This document shows positions 1-9,623 of a stretch of DNA of 64,000 bases, piece after piece. How positions within the stretch are numbered: position 1 is the first letter of the stretch; each line of letters starts with the position of its first letter. This stretch comes from AP-15 sp963795485. Lineage in GTDB: Bacteria; Pseudomonadota; Alphaproteobacteria; ATCC43930; CGMCC-115725. Location of the stretch: NCBI GenBank assembly GCA_963795485.1, contig CAWCIL010000002.1, forward strand, positions 62,001 through 126,000. Reading direction: 5' to 3'. The position numbers and the translations under genes were made by a program. Under the pieces are notes generated by a model that saw only the letters and a program-made list of their open reading frames with translations, was not told the DNA's origin and ran no database searches.

Positions 1-644
1 GAAGAACGTCGGCTTTGGCGCCCAAGCGCCCGGCCTCAGCGACACCGCGCTCGCCGCCAGCCTCGATCGCCGGCATCGGGCGTGGATCGATGCTTTGCCG
101 CAGGAGCCGGCGGAGTTGTGGGACGTGCTCACCGCGTTCGACCGCGATAGCCGTGAGGCGTTGCTTGCGCACTGCGTGTCGCTATCGGTCAACGCGATGC
201 TTGACCCGTACACGCGACGGCCGCAGGCCCTTGCCCATGCCGATCGCTTGGCAAAAGCGCTCGATCTCGACCCGCTTGCTTCCGGGGTGGATACCGACGG
301 TTGACAACTACCTCGGACGGGTCACCAAGGCGCGCATCGTCGCCGCGGTCAGCGAGGCACGCGACAATGAAGCAGCGCGGTCGATCGCTCACCTGAAGAA
401 GGGCGAGATGGCCGAGGCCGCGCAAACTTTGCTCGTCGGCTCGGGCTGGCTGCCGGAGCCATTGCGCACACCCCGGCGCGCCACGCCAACGTCCGTGACG
501 AACGAACTAAACGTCGCCGAGCGCCCCGAAGCGGTCGGCGTAGAAGCGGCGGCAGACGGCCAGGAAACGGTCATGGTCGAGACCGAGTCTTTGGCCGACG
601 ATGATCCGGTCGTGGCCGCGCTGCACGTGGACGCAGCCGAGTAG
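1..644 (+). pseudogene. ParB/RepB-like partition protein, C-terminal part, frameshifted, truncated by window start
   Basis: The gene enters from outside the window. Reading from base 2, the first part contains ALPQEPAELWDVLTAFDR and then SVNAMLDPYTRR. The homologous reading jumps to another frame near 275-290, where GWIPTVDNYLGRVTKARI and HLKKGEMAEAAQTLL follow, ending at TAG 642-644. These segments match my memory of the C-terminus of the long ParB-domain proteins carried by alphaproteobacterial plasmids and integrative elements. The N-terminal nuclease/DNA-binding part is not visible. A strong terminator follows at once, and a Toprim gene lies downstream, as is usual for this module. The shift may be real decay or a base-calling error, since many genes here show the same defect. 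Confidence 0.6.
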
Positions 645-668
645 CAGAGCAGCAACAGGCCAGACGTT

Positions 669-699
669 GGGCCCGCCGGCAACGGCGGGCCCCTTTTTT
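669..699 (+). terminator. Rho-independent terminator after the ParB-like gene
   Basis: A perfect 10-bp stem (669-678 pairing with 683-692) encloses a GCAA tetraloop and is followed by six T at 694-699. It lies 25 bases after the ParB-like stop and just before the next gene, so the Toprim gene is probably transcribed from its own promoter or by read-through. Confidence 0.85.
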
Positions 700-717
700 C
701 GTCTCTCGGAGCGCGCT

Positions 718-1782
718 ATGAGCAAGAATGCCTCTGAGCTTGCGCGCTGCCTTACCGACCGGGCCGAAGCGGTGTGCCGACATTACCTGTCCAATGGCCG
801 CCGCGCAGGCGGCTACTGGTTGGTCGGCGACGTGCACAACACACCAGGACGCTCGATGTTCGTCCGGTTGAAGGAATTGTCGAAAGGGCCGGTTGGTAAA
901 TGGACCGACGCCGCCACCGGCGAGCACGGCGACCTGCTTGACGTCATCCGGGGAAGCTCCGGTCTGATCGACTTTCATGACGTTGCCGATGAGGCTCGCC
1001 ACTTCCTCTGCTCGCCGAATCCCCAACAGTATCCGGATCGTCCTCGATCGAGGACTGCCGGGGCGCCCACCGGATCGCCGGAGGCGGCGAGGCGGCTCTT
1101 CGGAATGTCACAGCCGATTGCCCGGACGCTCGGAGAAACCTATTTGCGTGATCGCGGCATCACGCCTCTGCACGACGATGGCGCGCTGCGCTTTCATCCG
1201 CGCTGCTATTACCGGCCCGACGAGTATTCGCCGACCGAGACCTGGCCGGCGATGATCGCTCCCGTGACCGATCTCGACGGCCGGATCACCGGCGCGCACC
1301 GCACCTGGCTCGATCCCGAAGGCTTCCATCCGGTTCGCCTCGGCAAGGCGCCGCTCGACACGCCGCGACGCGCAATGGGCGACCTTCTGGGCAACGCCGT
1401 GCGCTTTGGTATGGCGAACGAAGTACTCGCGGCCGGCGAGGGCATCGAAACCATGCTGTCGCTGCGCTGCGTGCTGCCGACCCTGCCAATGGCCGCCGCG
1501 CTCTCGGCCAACCATCTCGTCGCTCTGGTGCCACCGCCTACACTACGGCGGCTCTACATCGCGCGCGACAATGATGCGGCTGGCGAGATAGGCGCAACGG
1601 CGTTGACCGAACGCGCCGAGGCAACCGGCGTCGAGACCATCGTGTGGATGCCCAAGCGTGGCGACTTCAACGAGGATCTGCGCGCCTTTGGCCTCGACGC
1701 TTTTCGGGCTGCGCTGAGGATTCAGCTCGTTCCGGAGGATGTCACCCGCTTCATGCTCCTGGCGCCAGTCGAGACGGGCTGA
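718..1782 (+). CDS. Toprim-domain primase-like protein of an integrative/plasmid element
   Basis: The protein is 354 residues. Upstream in-frame codons run through the terminator, so ATG 718 (MSKNASELARCLTDRAEAVC) is the start. The N-terminal half resembles the zinc-free primase-like region (DUF7146 type) of alphaproteobacterial mobile elements. The C-terminal half holds a Toprim fold: GEGIETMLS at about residue 240 carries the catalytic Glu, and RDNDAAG at about 282 supplies the metal-binding acidic pair. Such proteins are thought to serve primase or DNA-processing functions of the element. The ParB-like neighbour upstream and DUF2493 downstream are the usual companions. This gene is intact in a single frame, unlike its neighbours. 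Confidence 0.8.
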   Translation: MSKNASELARCLTDRAEAVCRHYLSNGRRAGGYWLVGDVHNTPGRSMFVRLKELSKGPVGKWTDAATGEHGDLLDVIRGSSGLIDFHDVADEARHFLCSPNPQQYPDRPRSRTAGAPTGSPEAARRLFGMSQPIARTLGETYLRDRGITPLHDDGALRFHPRCYYRPDEYSPTETWPAMIAPVTDLDGRITGAHRTWLDPEGFHPVRLGKAPLDTPRRAMGDLLGNAVRFGMANEVLAAGEGIETMLSLRCVLPTLPMAAALSANHLVALVPPPTLRRLYIARDNDAAGEIGATALTERAEATGVETIVWMPKRGDFNEDLRAFGLDAFRAALRIQLVPEDVTRFMLLAPVETG

Positions 1783-2087
1783 GCAGCAGCAGTTCGGGGG
1801 TCGCCATGGCCGTCTGACAAGGCCGTATAGCCGGACAGAAATCCGCCCCTTGGCCTTCTAGAGGGCGATCGGACGGCATCCGGCGCGGCCCGGCAACGGC
1901 GGCGCCGGTTATTTTGCGCCGGCGGCAGAGCCGCCTTTGCATCGCGAAGCAAAATAGCCGGGCTTCGCCATCCTCCGCTGATGCTAAGGCCCTCCGCTGC
2001 GCTCCGGGTTCTGGGCCGCGCTGGCCGCCGTCTGGTGATCGCCACAAAGGCCGCGATGGGCGCGGTCAATCCGACAAGGGCCTCATC
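1783..2087 (+). other. Non-coding gap with a structured inverted repeat
   Basis: No convincing gene lies here. The notable feature is an imperfect 13-bp inverted repeat, 1905-1917 against 1949-1961 (one G/A difference), that encloses a second perfect hairpin at 1921-1935 (GGCGG, loop, CCGCC). There is no T tract, so it is not a standard terminator. It could be an RNA structure or a protein-binding site of the element. Confidence 0.45.
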
Positions 2088-3027
2088 ATGACGACCGACC
2101 ACGACGATACCGATTTCGAACCGCCGCTCGGATCATCCCCGACCGATCACGTCCTCAACGAGCTTCAGCTTTATGGCTACCGTCCCTTCCATGACGAGCC
2201 CGATCCAAGACCGCTTCCCGAAGGCAATACCGTGACCGGCGCCGTTGCGGACATCTTCGACGCTCTCGTCTCGACTCTGAGCGACACGCGCCTCGAACCA
2301 GACCTCGAGGGCTTGCTCTGGTCAACCGTCAATCTCTTCCACCGCGCCGCAGGTCGCATCGAACGCGAACTCGACGACAACGAGCAGGCGCAGCGAAGGA
2401 GCCAGGCTGAACAGCACGGCTCGGAGGTGCGATCGGTCGAACTCGAACGGCTTACAGCCGAAGGCATCACGCTCATCGAGCGCCGCAACAGCATGGAGCT
2501 CTTCCGCGACCAGTCTGCCGAGCGCTTCGAGGTCCACACCGGCGCGCCTTGGCGTCCCCGCTCCGGATCGCTGGTGACCCATCGCGCGCTCACCGCCGCG
2601 ATGATCGACAGCCGGGATTTCCTCGGCGGCCAAGCGCCGGGCCGAGACTGAGTTGATGCTACCGTCCGGGCCGAAGATCGCGTTCACCGGAGGGCCCGAC
2701 TTCAACGATGTTTCGCTAATCTGGGAACGGCTCGACAAGGTCCGCGCCAAGCATCCCGACATGGTGTTGCTGCACGGCGGCTCGCCGAAGGGGGCCGAAC
2801 CTATCGCGGCAAAGTGGGCGAGCCATCGCGGGGTGCCGCAGATCGCCTTCAAACCCGACTGGACCAGGCACGCCAAGGCGGCGCCGTTCAAACGCAATGA
2901 CGCCATGCTAGCGGTCCTCCCGATTGGGGTCCTGCACTTCCCAGGCACGGGCATCCAGGACAACCTCGCCGACAAGGCGAAAAAGCTTGGCATCCCGGTC
3001 TGGAGGTTCGGCGAGGCCGGCGCATGA
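2088..3027 (+). pseudogene. DUF2493 (YspA/SLOG-like) protein, frameshifted
   Basis: ATG 2088 opens a frame with ELQLYGYRPFHDEPDPRPLP, DNEQAQRRSQAEQHGSEVRS and ALTAAMIDSRDF. Near 2625 the frame must change; one extra G restores AAKRRAETELMLPSGPKIAF. The second part (IAFTGGPDFND, LLHGGSPKGAEPIAAKW, KPDW, NLADKAKKLGIPVWRFG) is the DUF2493/SLOG domain, a Rossmann-like nucleotide-binding fold recurrent in alphaproteobacterial integrative elements. Together the halves give the usual length of about 310 residues. The molecular role is unknown. The gene follows the Toprim gene, the standard order of this module. Confidence 0.7.
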
Positions 3028-3167
3028 AAGCGCCGCCATACCTACGAAGGTGGCCTCGATCGCACCGCGTGGCCCTCGCGCATCACGATGCTCTGGGCTA
3101 TACTTCAACGGCGCCATGGTGGTGGTGGAAGCGCGACCGTTGCTGCTATTGCCACGGAGCCGCCACC

Positions 3168-3618
3168 ATGCTTGCCGCCGAACTCATTCTCAACGTGTTC
3201 GGGATCGGCCTATTTTGCTGGCTGATCTTCACGCTCGCGGTTTATGCATTGCCGTTCTTCGTCGGCCTCGCCGGCCGGCACGGCGTCGTTTCACTGCGGC
3301 GCGGGCGTCGTCGGGGCGTTCGCCGTTGGCATCATAGCCGGAGCGCTGACGCTCGCTCTGGGCCAAGTGGCTTTCTCCGTCGTCCGCCCCTTAATCCTCC
3401 GCGCCATCATCGCTGCGGCCTTTGCAATTCCGGCGGCGATCGCGGGCTACCATGCGACTCTCGGACTGGCGCAGCTCGGGGTCCGGTCTTTGATCTGGCA
3501 CGAAATAGTCGCCTGGATCGGCGCGATCCTCATCGGCGGCACCGCATTAGCGCGCATCACCTTTCTCGCAGAGCCGCTCCCGCTGCCGAGAGCAAGTGGC
3601 CGCTGTCGACTTGATTAA
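3168..3618 (+). pseudogene. Small multi-spanning membrane protein of the integrative element, frameshifted
   Basis: ATG 3168 (MLAAELILNVFGIGLFCW) starts a hydrophobic frame that reads well to PFFVGL. The homologous continuation (GTASFHCGAGVVGAFAVG, then GALTLALGQVAFSVVRPLI) sits in another frame from about 3270 to TAA 3616-3618. Joined, it is a roughly 150-residue protein with three or four membrane segments. Similar proteins follow DUF2493 in the same mobile module of other alphaproteobacteria, from memory. Its function is not known to me. This is the third gene of the four in this block needing a frame correction. Confidence 0.55.
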
Positions 3619-3703
3619 GTGACCTTCGCGGAAGCGCGCGGCAATGAGCGAGATGCGCCGTAACCGGACCCGCGGAGCAACCTAGCGGTGCGTGATTTAT
3701 CGC

Positions 3704-5362
3704 TCAGGCCGCGTTGTTACCGCGGGCGCAAAAGCACGACACAGATACGGGCTGATCGGCGCGCGCGGCGGCGAAATCCATGCGCTGTCTGATCAGCGCG
3801 GCCTCTGCGACCTCGCCGCGCCGCTGAAGGCAGCCCAGCAGTCCGCGCAGAGCCCACAAATTGTCGGGATGGATCTGGGCGCGCGGGAGGGTGCCGCCGA
3901 GGCCAAGGTCCTCCCGATAGATAGCTTCGGCCTCCGCCGCTTGCCCTTGCTCCAGGAGAAGCGCGCCGAGCGCATGGCGGACTGGCTGCATCCAGCCCCA
4001 AGGCTCATCGTAGGGTAAAGCGTCCTCCAGCGCGATTGCAGCGCGCAGATGGGCGAAGGCCGTGTCGTGCTCGCCGCGGCGGTAGGCGATCTCGCCTTCT
4101 AACATTTCCTCGGCCACCGCCAGCAATTGGACGCAAGGCACATTGTGCAGGAACCGCGATGCGGGCACCCGTTTCGCCGCCGCGCGAAACGGCACCTGTT
4201 CGGCTTCTGCCGCCGGGACCTCGCCAAGCGCAGCGTGGGCGACACCCTTGGCGTAATGGATCATCGCCGCGGTGTTGCAATAAAGGTGGCGATCGGCCGG
4301 CAGGTCCTGCGCGACGATCTCGTGCCATTTGCCGAAGCGGATCAGGACGTGTTGCCGGATCGACGCGTAGCTCTCGAAGAAATCGGCCATTGGCGGTGAG
4401 GGGATGCGCAGCATCGCCTCGGGCATCGTTTCGATCAGCTCGTTGGCGGCATCGATGGCGGGGGCGTATCGGCCGAGGAACATCGCCCCATAGGCGGCGA
4501 AATGGTAGTTGTGGATCCGGTAGCCCGAATAAAAATTCATCGGACCGGCGCGGTCGTAGAACTTACGGTCGGCGACAATCGCCTTCTGGTTCCAGAGCAT
4601 CGCGTCTCGGTAATGGCCGCATTGTATATCGATATGGGTGGGCATGTGCGTGAGGTGGCCCATGTCGGGCGACAACTCACGCAATCGGTCGCCGGTTGCC
4701 AACGCCACCTCCGGATGTGGCGACATTTCCATCAAGTGGACGTGCAGATGCAAAAGGCCGGGATGATCCATGGCGCCTGGTAGATCGCGAAGTGCGGACT
4801 CGAGCACGTCGCGCGCCTCAAGCGTGCCGGCGCCTAGCGCAGGTTCGCCGGTGCGCAAGTCCCACATGCGCCAAGGTGTGCGGTTGAGGATCGCTTCCGC
4901 GAAGATTGCGCGAATATCGAGATCGTCGGGGTGCGCTCGATGCGCGATCCGCATGGCGTCGGCAAAGGCATCATTCCATGGGCGCTGATCGTCGATGGGA
5001 TCGCGTTGCGGATAGCGAGCCGGCAGGGCCTGGATTAGAGCGCGTTCCGGCGCCGTCACGTGGTCGCTGAGGGCGAGCGCGGCGCGGGCGGCCTCATGCG
5101 CGCGAGCAAGCGCCGCAGCCTTGCCGACGGGGTCTTGCAGTTCCCAGGGGTAGTTGTAGTTCGGCCCAGCAGCGTAGCCGATACCCCAATGGGCCATCGC
5201 GCAGTTCGGATCGATCTCCAGCGCTTTCTCGAAGCAGCGGACAGCCTCTTCGTGATGATAGCCAAAACACCAGTTGAGGCCGCGGTCGAACCAGCGCTGT
5301 GCATCCGGCGAAGCGGTCGTCACGTTCCGGGAGTACGAGCCGACATCATATGGATAGTCCAT
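3704..5362 (-). CDS. TPR-repeat protein (about 550 residues)
   Basis: The start ATG 5362 (MDYPYDVGSYSRNVTTASPD) is chosen over an in-frame upstream codon because a purine-rich GGGGCGA precedes it. The protein is built of helical TPR-like repeats: AQRWFDRGLNWCFGYHHEEA, AVRCFEKALEIDPNCAMAHW and several degenerate repeats to the C-terminus. The central stretch HLHVHLMEMSPHPEVAL with MGHLTHMPTHIDIQCGHY is rich in His and Met and is characteristic of this family. No signal peptide is seen, so it is probably cytoplasmic. Before the IS insertion it would have directly followed the dioxygenase gene. The role is unknown. Confidence 0.75.
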   Translation of the reverse strand: MDYPYDVGSYSRNVTTASPDAQRWFDRGLNWCFGYHHEEAVRCFEKALEIDPNCAMAHWGIGYAAGPNYNYPWELQDPVGKAAALARAHEAARAALALSDHVTAPERALIQALPARYPQRDPIDDQRPWNDAFADAMRIAHRAHPDDLDIRAIFAEAILNRTPWRMWDLRTGEPALGAGTLEARDVLESALRDLPGAMDHPGLLHLHVHLMEMSPHPEVALATGDRLRELSPDMGHLTHMPTHIDIQCGHYRDAMLWNQKAIVADRKFYDRAGPMNFYSGYRIHNYHFAAYGAMFLGRYAPAIDAANELIETMPEAMLRIPSPPMADFFESYASIRQHVLIRFGKWHEIVAQDLPADRHLYCNTAAMIHYAKGVAHAALGEVPAAEAEQVPFRAAAKRVPASRFLHNVPCVQLLAVAEEMLEGEIAYRRGEHDTAFAHLRAAIALEDALPYDEPWGWMQPVRHALGALLLEQGQAAEAEAIYREDLGLGGTLPRAQIHPDNLWALRGLLGCLQRRGEVAEAALIRQRMDFAAARADQPVSVSCFCARGNNAA

Positions 5363-5453
5363 TTCGCCCCCTGCTCGTCTCAACGAGTTGCTTCTCGTAG
5401 CCGCAGCATCAAGCGTTGGCGTCGGTTACTCAAGCTGAGGTGACCCCCGTTTT

Positions 5454-6386
5454 TCATCCAGTCGGAACGAGAGTCCGGGGTTGATTTGAACCTTCTGTTT
5501 CGTGGGTGGCAAGAGGCCGGGGCGCGGAGCCCGAGCGTAGCGCAGCGTCCCGGCCGACCTCGCCGATGAGGGCGCTGGCGTAGCCCCGAGGCGTCATCCA
5601 ACCGAGCCTGGAATGCGGTCGCTCCTCGTTGTAATCGCGTCGCCAGGCCTCGAGCGCGGCACGGGCGTGCGGCAGCGATCTGAACAACGTCTCGTTGAGC
5701 AGCTCGTCGCGCAGCCTGCCGTTGAAGCTCTCGATGAACCCGTTCTGCTGCGGTTTGCCGGGCGCCATGTAGTGCCAGCCGACGCCGGTCTCGTCCGCCC
5801 AGCCGAGGATGGCGTTCGAGGTCGGCTCGGTGCCGTTGTCGCTGACGATTGTGTCCGGGCGTCGCCCTCGCCAGCGCACGATATCGTCCAGCTCCCGGGC
5901 CACGCGCCGGCCCGAGATCGAGGTATCGACGACCAGGGCCAGGCATTCTCGAGTGCAGTCGTTGACCACGGCCAGGATGCGGAAGCGCCGGCCGTCGGTC
6001 AGCTGGTCCGAGACAAAGTCCAGGCTCCAGCGCTGGTCGGGTGCCAGCGGCGTCACCATCGGCCGCCGTGTTCCCATCGCCCGCTTGCGGCCGCCCCGTC
6101 GGCGCACCATCAACCGCTCCTCACGGTAGAGCCGCTGGACCCGCTTCCTGTTGACGGGATGTCCCTCGCGCCGCAACAACACGGGCAGGCGACGGTAGCC
6201 GAACCGTCTTCGCTCCTGGGCCAGGGCTTTCAGCCGCTCGCGCAACGCCCCGTCGTCGGCTCGCACGCCTCGATAACGCACGCTTGTCCGGTCGGTCCCG
6301 ATCACCCGGCAGGCCCGCCGCTCGCTCATCTCGAAGGTCTGACGCAGATACGTCGTCGCCTCCCGTCGCGCGGCGGGCATCACCAC
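5454..6386 (-). CDS. IS3-family transposase OrfB (DDE integrase core)
   Basis: This is the catalytic part of the transposase, about 310 residues. The helix-turn-helix_21-like N-terminus (MSERRACRVIGTDRTSVRY) is followed by an rve core. The DDE residues are visible as the Asp of SLDFVSDQLTDG, the Asp of VSDNGTE and the Glu of NGFIESFNGRLRDELLNE. It overlaps orfA by 7 bases in the -1 frame and is normally expressed as an OrfAB fusion by ribosomal frameshifting. The reading frame is undisturbed, in contrast to many host genes nearby. Confidence 0.92.
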   Translation of the reverse strand: MVMPAARREATTYLRQTFEMSERRACRVIGTDRTSVRYRGVRADDGALRERLKALAQERRRFGYRRLPVLLRREGHPVNRKRVQRLYREERLMVRRRGGRKRAMGTRRPMVTPLAPDQRWSLDFVSDQLTDGRRFRILAVVNDCTRECLALVVDTSISGRRVARELDDIVRWRGRRPDTIVSDNGTEPTSNAILGWADETGVGWHYMAPGKPQQNGFIESFNGRLRDELLNETLFRSLPHARAALEAWRRDYNEERPHSRLGWMTPRGYASALIGEVGRDAALRSGSAPRPLATHETEGSNQPRTLVPTG

Positions 6387-6646
6387 TTTTTTCCCAGAAG
6401 ATCCTTCAGCGCGGCGTTGTCGAGCATGGCATCGGCCAGCATCCGCTTCAGCCGGCCGTTCTCATCCTCCAGCGACCGCAGCCGCTTGGCCTCGGACACA
6501 TCAAGACCGCCGAACTTGGCCTTCCATTTATAAAATGTCGCCGAGCTAACCCCGTGCTTGCGGCACACCTCCGCCGTCGGAACCCCGGCCTCCTGCTCCC
6601 GCAGCACCGCGATGATCTGCTCTTCCGTGAACCTGCCTCGCTTCAT
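6380..6646 (-). CDS. IS3-family transposase OrfA (helix-turn-helix)
   Basis: This 88-residue DNA-binding subunit begins MKRGRFTEEQIIAVLREQEA. The HTH segment is VPTAEVCRKHGVSSATFYKW and the leucine-zipper-like tail is RLRSLEDENGRLKRMLADA. It ends in LLGKKW at an A6G run (bottom strand, about 6386-6395), the expected slippery site for making the OrfAB fusion. It recognises the element ends. Confidence 0.92.
   Translation of the reverse strand: MKRGRFTEEQIIAVLREQEAGVPTAEVCRKHGVSSATFYKWKAKFGGLDVSEAKRLRSLEDENGRLKRMLADAMLDNAALKDLLGKKW
6386..6395 (-). promoter_or_regulatory. Probable programmed -1 frameshift site of the IS
   Basis: The bottom strand reads GGAAAAAAGTGG at the orfA/orfB overlap. 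An A6G heptamer is the typical slippery sequence of IS3-family elements, placed so that ribosomes slip from orfA into orfB. Confidence 0.7.
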
Positions 6647-6710
6647 CGTCCGTCCCTTCCATGGGGCCGGACTTTACCTTCGCCTGGAGGAGTTTCAGGG
6701 GGTCACCTCA

Positions 6711-7553
6711 AAGCGCCTTGAACTCCGCGTGCCACGCTTCAGAGGAAAGTCGTATTGAAGGAACTGGTCTCCGTCAGGCATGAAGTCACCCAGCATGTTT
6801 TCGCTCGCGGTGAAGACGCAGTCGTCTGCGGTCTGATCGTCTCCTTTCTTGAAAATCCGTGTTACAAGCGTCTGATGATCCGGGAACGATGCGATGACGT
6901 GGATATGCGCTGGCCTGTAGGACCATCTCTTGGCGACACGCAACAGCTCTCCGATCGGTCCATCGGTGGGCACGGGATAGGCAGTCGGCATTAGCGCGAC
7001 AAATTCGTAGCTTCCGTCCTCATCCGTCCTGAACCGGCCCCGCAAATTGTAGTCGGGCTGGTTAGCGTCCTGGTTTTCGTAAAGCCCGTTGGTCGCCGCC
7101 CGCCAGACATCCAGAATGGCCCCGGCGAGGGGTTCGCCACTCTCGACATCCAATACTTTTCCGGAACCCGGACGCGGGCGCCGGGCGTATCATCGCTCGC
7201 GATCGAGTCCGCTCTTTTGCGGAATGGGGCATCGGCGCGCAAAAACGGCCCGACCAGCGCGAAGCCGACTGATTGTCCCGGCCGATCGTGATTGAGGGTT
7301 TCGATCAGTTGACTGACACCGAGCACATCACCCGCCAACAGGTACTCGTTTCTGTCCGGAACCGCCGCCATGCTGCCCATGAAATTCCACGCGAACTCCC
7401 ATTCTTGATCCGTCAGCTTGGTCTCCCCGATATATGCGTGCAGATCCTGATCAGGGCGAGAACGAGCGATCGGAGGCGCGGATCTTCGATGCCGGAATAT
7501 GACTCCAGAACCCGGTCGGTGAACCCGCGGTGAGCGTCTGATGCATCGCTCAT
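6711..7553 (-). pseudogene. Intradiol ring-cleavage dioxygenase (hydroxyquinol/catechol 1,2-type), frameshifted, IS at 3' end
   Basis: ATG 7553 begins MSDASDAHRGFTDRVLESYS. The reading needs frame changes near 7440 (before YIGETKLTDQEWEFAWN) and near 7160 (before KVLDVESGEPLAGAILDVW). The catalytic domain contains the family marks NGLYENQDANQPDYNLRGRF and YRPAHIHVIASFPDHQT, which hold the Fe(III)-binding Tyr and two His. The enzyme would cleave catechol-like rings between the hydroxyls. The N-terminal LIETLNHDRPGQ dimerisation region fits hydroxyquinol dioxygenases. The IS lies within the last codons, so little is lost there. It was probably cotranscribed with the TPR gene. Confidence 0.72.
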
Positions 7554-7872
7554 GATAGACTCCTCTGCTGGATCGAACTCGATCTTGACCAATAACTGTC
7601 TCTCCGAGATGGTTAGGCGCCTCGCCTCATGAGGAAAGTTACAGCTCGTAAAACACGGTAAGGTGCCGTGATCATCCGCCGCGGCGGACCGCCGGTATGA
7701 CCTCCTCGGCGAGGTCGAGGTGCGCGCAAATGTTATCGCCGGCGGGATGCTGGCCGTGCGCGATCAGGCGCAATTGCATTCACTACCCCCCTGTTTACCG
7801 CCCCAAACATTGTCTTCGGCGCCGAGCGGATGCAAGCTCGCGCGAGCCGCAAAGCCGAGGGAGGAGAAAGCC
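7554..7872. other. Intergenic region between divergent genes
   Basis: About 320 bases lie between the divergent dioxygenase and ThDP-enzyme genes, so promoters for both are expected here. No clear operator or paired -35/-10 boxes were recognised. A good ribosome-binding site (GAGGGAGGAG) lies just before 7873. Confidence 0.4.
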
Positions 7873-9613
7873 ATGCCGATCGAGCCGATGCTGACCGAGG
7901 AGACGCCGGCGAGCGCGCTTGTCGCCCGGGTGCTCGAAGAGGCCGGGATCGAGATGGTCTTTGGCATCTCGGGCGGCCATACCGGCCGCATCGTCTCGGG
8001 CCTGAGCAAATACCAGAACTCGATCCGCACCGTCCTGGTGCGCGAGGAATCGCTCGGCGGGGTCATGGCCGAGGTTTACGGCCGGCTGACGCGGCGGCCG
8101 GGCGTGCTGCTCGGCCAGGGGCCGTGGGTGCTCGGCAACGGCATGATCGGCATGATCGAGGCGCATCTCTCTAGCTCGCCGATGCTGCTGCTGACCGATT
8201 TCAGCGACGCTCCACGCTTTACATTGCACGCGCCCTATCAGCAGGCGACCGGCGATTGGGGCAGCTGGGACGCGCGGCGCGCCTTTGGCGGCGTGACCAA
8301 GCATGTGATGCAGGCGCACGACCCGGTGGCCGCGGTGCAGGCGACCCAGCTCGGCATCAAGCACGCGATGTCCGGGCAGCCGGGGCCGGTCGCGATCCTC
8401 TATGCCCACAACTCGCTGGCCGGCTCGGTGATGCCGGATTCGCAGCCGATGCTGTACCCGACCCGCCACTATCTGCCGGCACTGCCGCCGCCGGCGGAGC
8501 AGCGCCAGGTCGAGGCCGCCGCCGCGGCAATCCTGGCGGCGCAAAAGCCGGTGCTGATCGCCGGCAATGGCGTGCGCATCGCCCAGGCCTATGACGGGCT
8601 GCGCCGGTTGGCCGAGGCCATTGGGCTGCCGGTGGCGACGACCGCGGCCGGGAAAGGCTACCTTCGCCGAGACCCATCCGCTGGCGCTCGGCGTGTTCGG
8701 CACCTTCGGCACCGAGGCGGCCAACGCCTGCATCGCCGAGGCCGATCTGGTGCTGGTGGTCGGCTCGAAACTCAGCCCGAGCGACACCGCCTGGGAGAAC
8801 CGCGCATTGCTCGACCCGGCGCGGCAGACCTTTGTGCAGATCGACATCGAGCCGCGCAACGCCTCGTGGAACTACCCGGCCGAGCATGTGCTGCTCGGCG
8901 ACGCGGCGGTGATCCTCGGCCAGTTGCTGCATGAGGTGCAGGCGCGCGGCTCGGACCGCCGCCACGCGGCCGAGCGCCGGGTCGCCGCGCATCGCGAGCG
9001 CCACGGCTATTTCAACGACCGCGCCTATTTCGCCGACGACAGGCCAATCCTGCCGCAGCGCCTGATCGGCGAGTTGCAGCGCGGGCTCCCCGAGAATGCG
9101 ATCGTCACCTGCGACGCCGGCGAAAACCGCATCATGATGACGCATTTCTACCAGACCAAGCGCGCCGAGGGGTTTTTGCAGGCCGCCGGCTCGGGGCCGA
9201 TGGGGTTCGCGATCCCGGCCGCGCTCGGCGCCAAGCTCGTCCATCCCGACCGGCCGGTGGTCGCGGTGTGCGGCGACGGCGGGTTTGCGATGACCATGAA
9301 CGGGCTGATGACCGCGGTCGAGCGCGACATCCCGATCGTCTGCGTCGTCTTCAACAACAATGCGCTCGGCTGGGTGCTGCACGGCTCCGGGCCGTTCGCG
9401 GCCGAGTTCAACGATTGGGATCACGCCGCGATCGCCCGCGCGCTCGGCTGCCGCGGCGTGCGCATCGAGGAGCCGGCGGCGATCGCCCCGGCCTTGTCCG
9501 AAGCGCTGGCCACCAGGGCGCCGACCGTGCTCGACGTGCGCACCTCGCTCGCCGTGACCTTTGCCGACATCACCTCGCAATTGGCCAAAGACGCGTCGCC
9601 GCGGCGGCGCTGA
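7873..9613 (+). CDS. Thiamine-diphosphate-dependent enzyme (acetolactate-synthase-like), frameshifted
   Basis: ATG 7873 has a strong GAGGGAGGAG site 6 bases upstream. The N-terminal pyrimidine-binding domain (FGISGGHTGRIVSGL, REESLGGVMAEVYGRL with the expected Glu), the central domain (KPVLIAGNGVRIAQAYDGL) and the C-terminal ThDP domain are all present. The C-terminal motif is CGDGGFAMTMNGL to VVFNNNALGWV, the GDG-to-NN diphosphate/Mg site at about residues 466-495. One extra T near 8657 splits the frame between ATTAAGKG and TFAETHPLALG. The substrate cannot be told; the close relatives I recall are annotated only as ThDP-binding or acetolactate-synthase-like. The beta-lactamase-fold gene follows 10 bases later, probably in the same operon. 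Confidence 0.82.
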
Positions 9614-9623
9614 GGAGCTGCCG

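Larger units (their letters stand above)
5436..6710 (-). mobile_element. IS3-family (IS407-group) insertion sequence, 1275 bp, with 4-bp target duplication
   Basis: Both ends begin TGAGGTGACCCCC (13 bp perfect, at 5436 on the top strand and ending at 6710 on the bottom). They are flanked by AAGC at 5432-5435 and 6711-6714, a 4-bp duplication as expected for the IS407 group. The element carries overlapping orfA and orfB with a slippery A-run. All parts look intact, so it is a recent insertion. It sits at the extreme 3' end of the dioxygenase gene. Confidence 0.93.
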
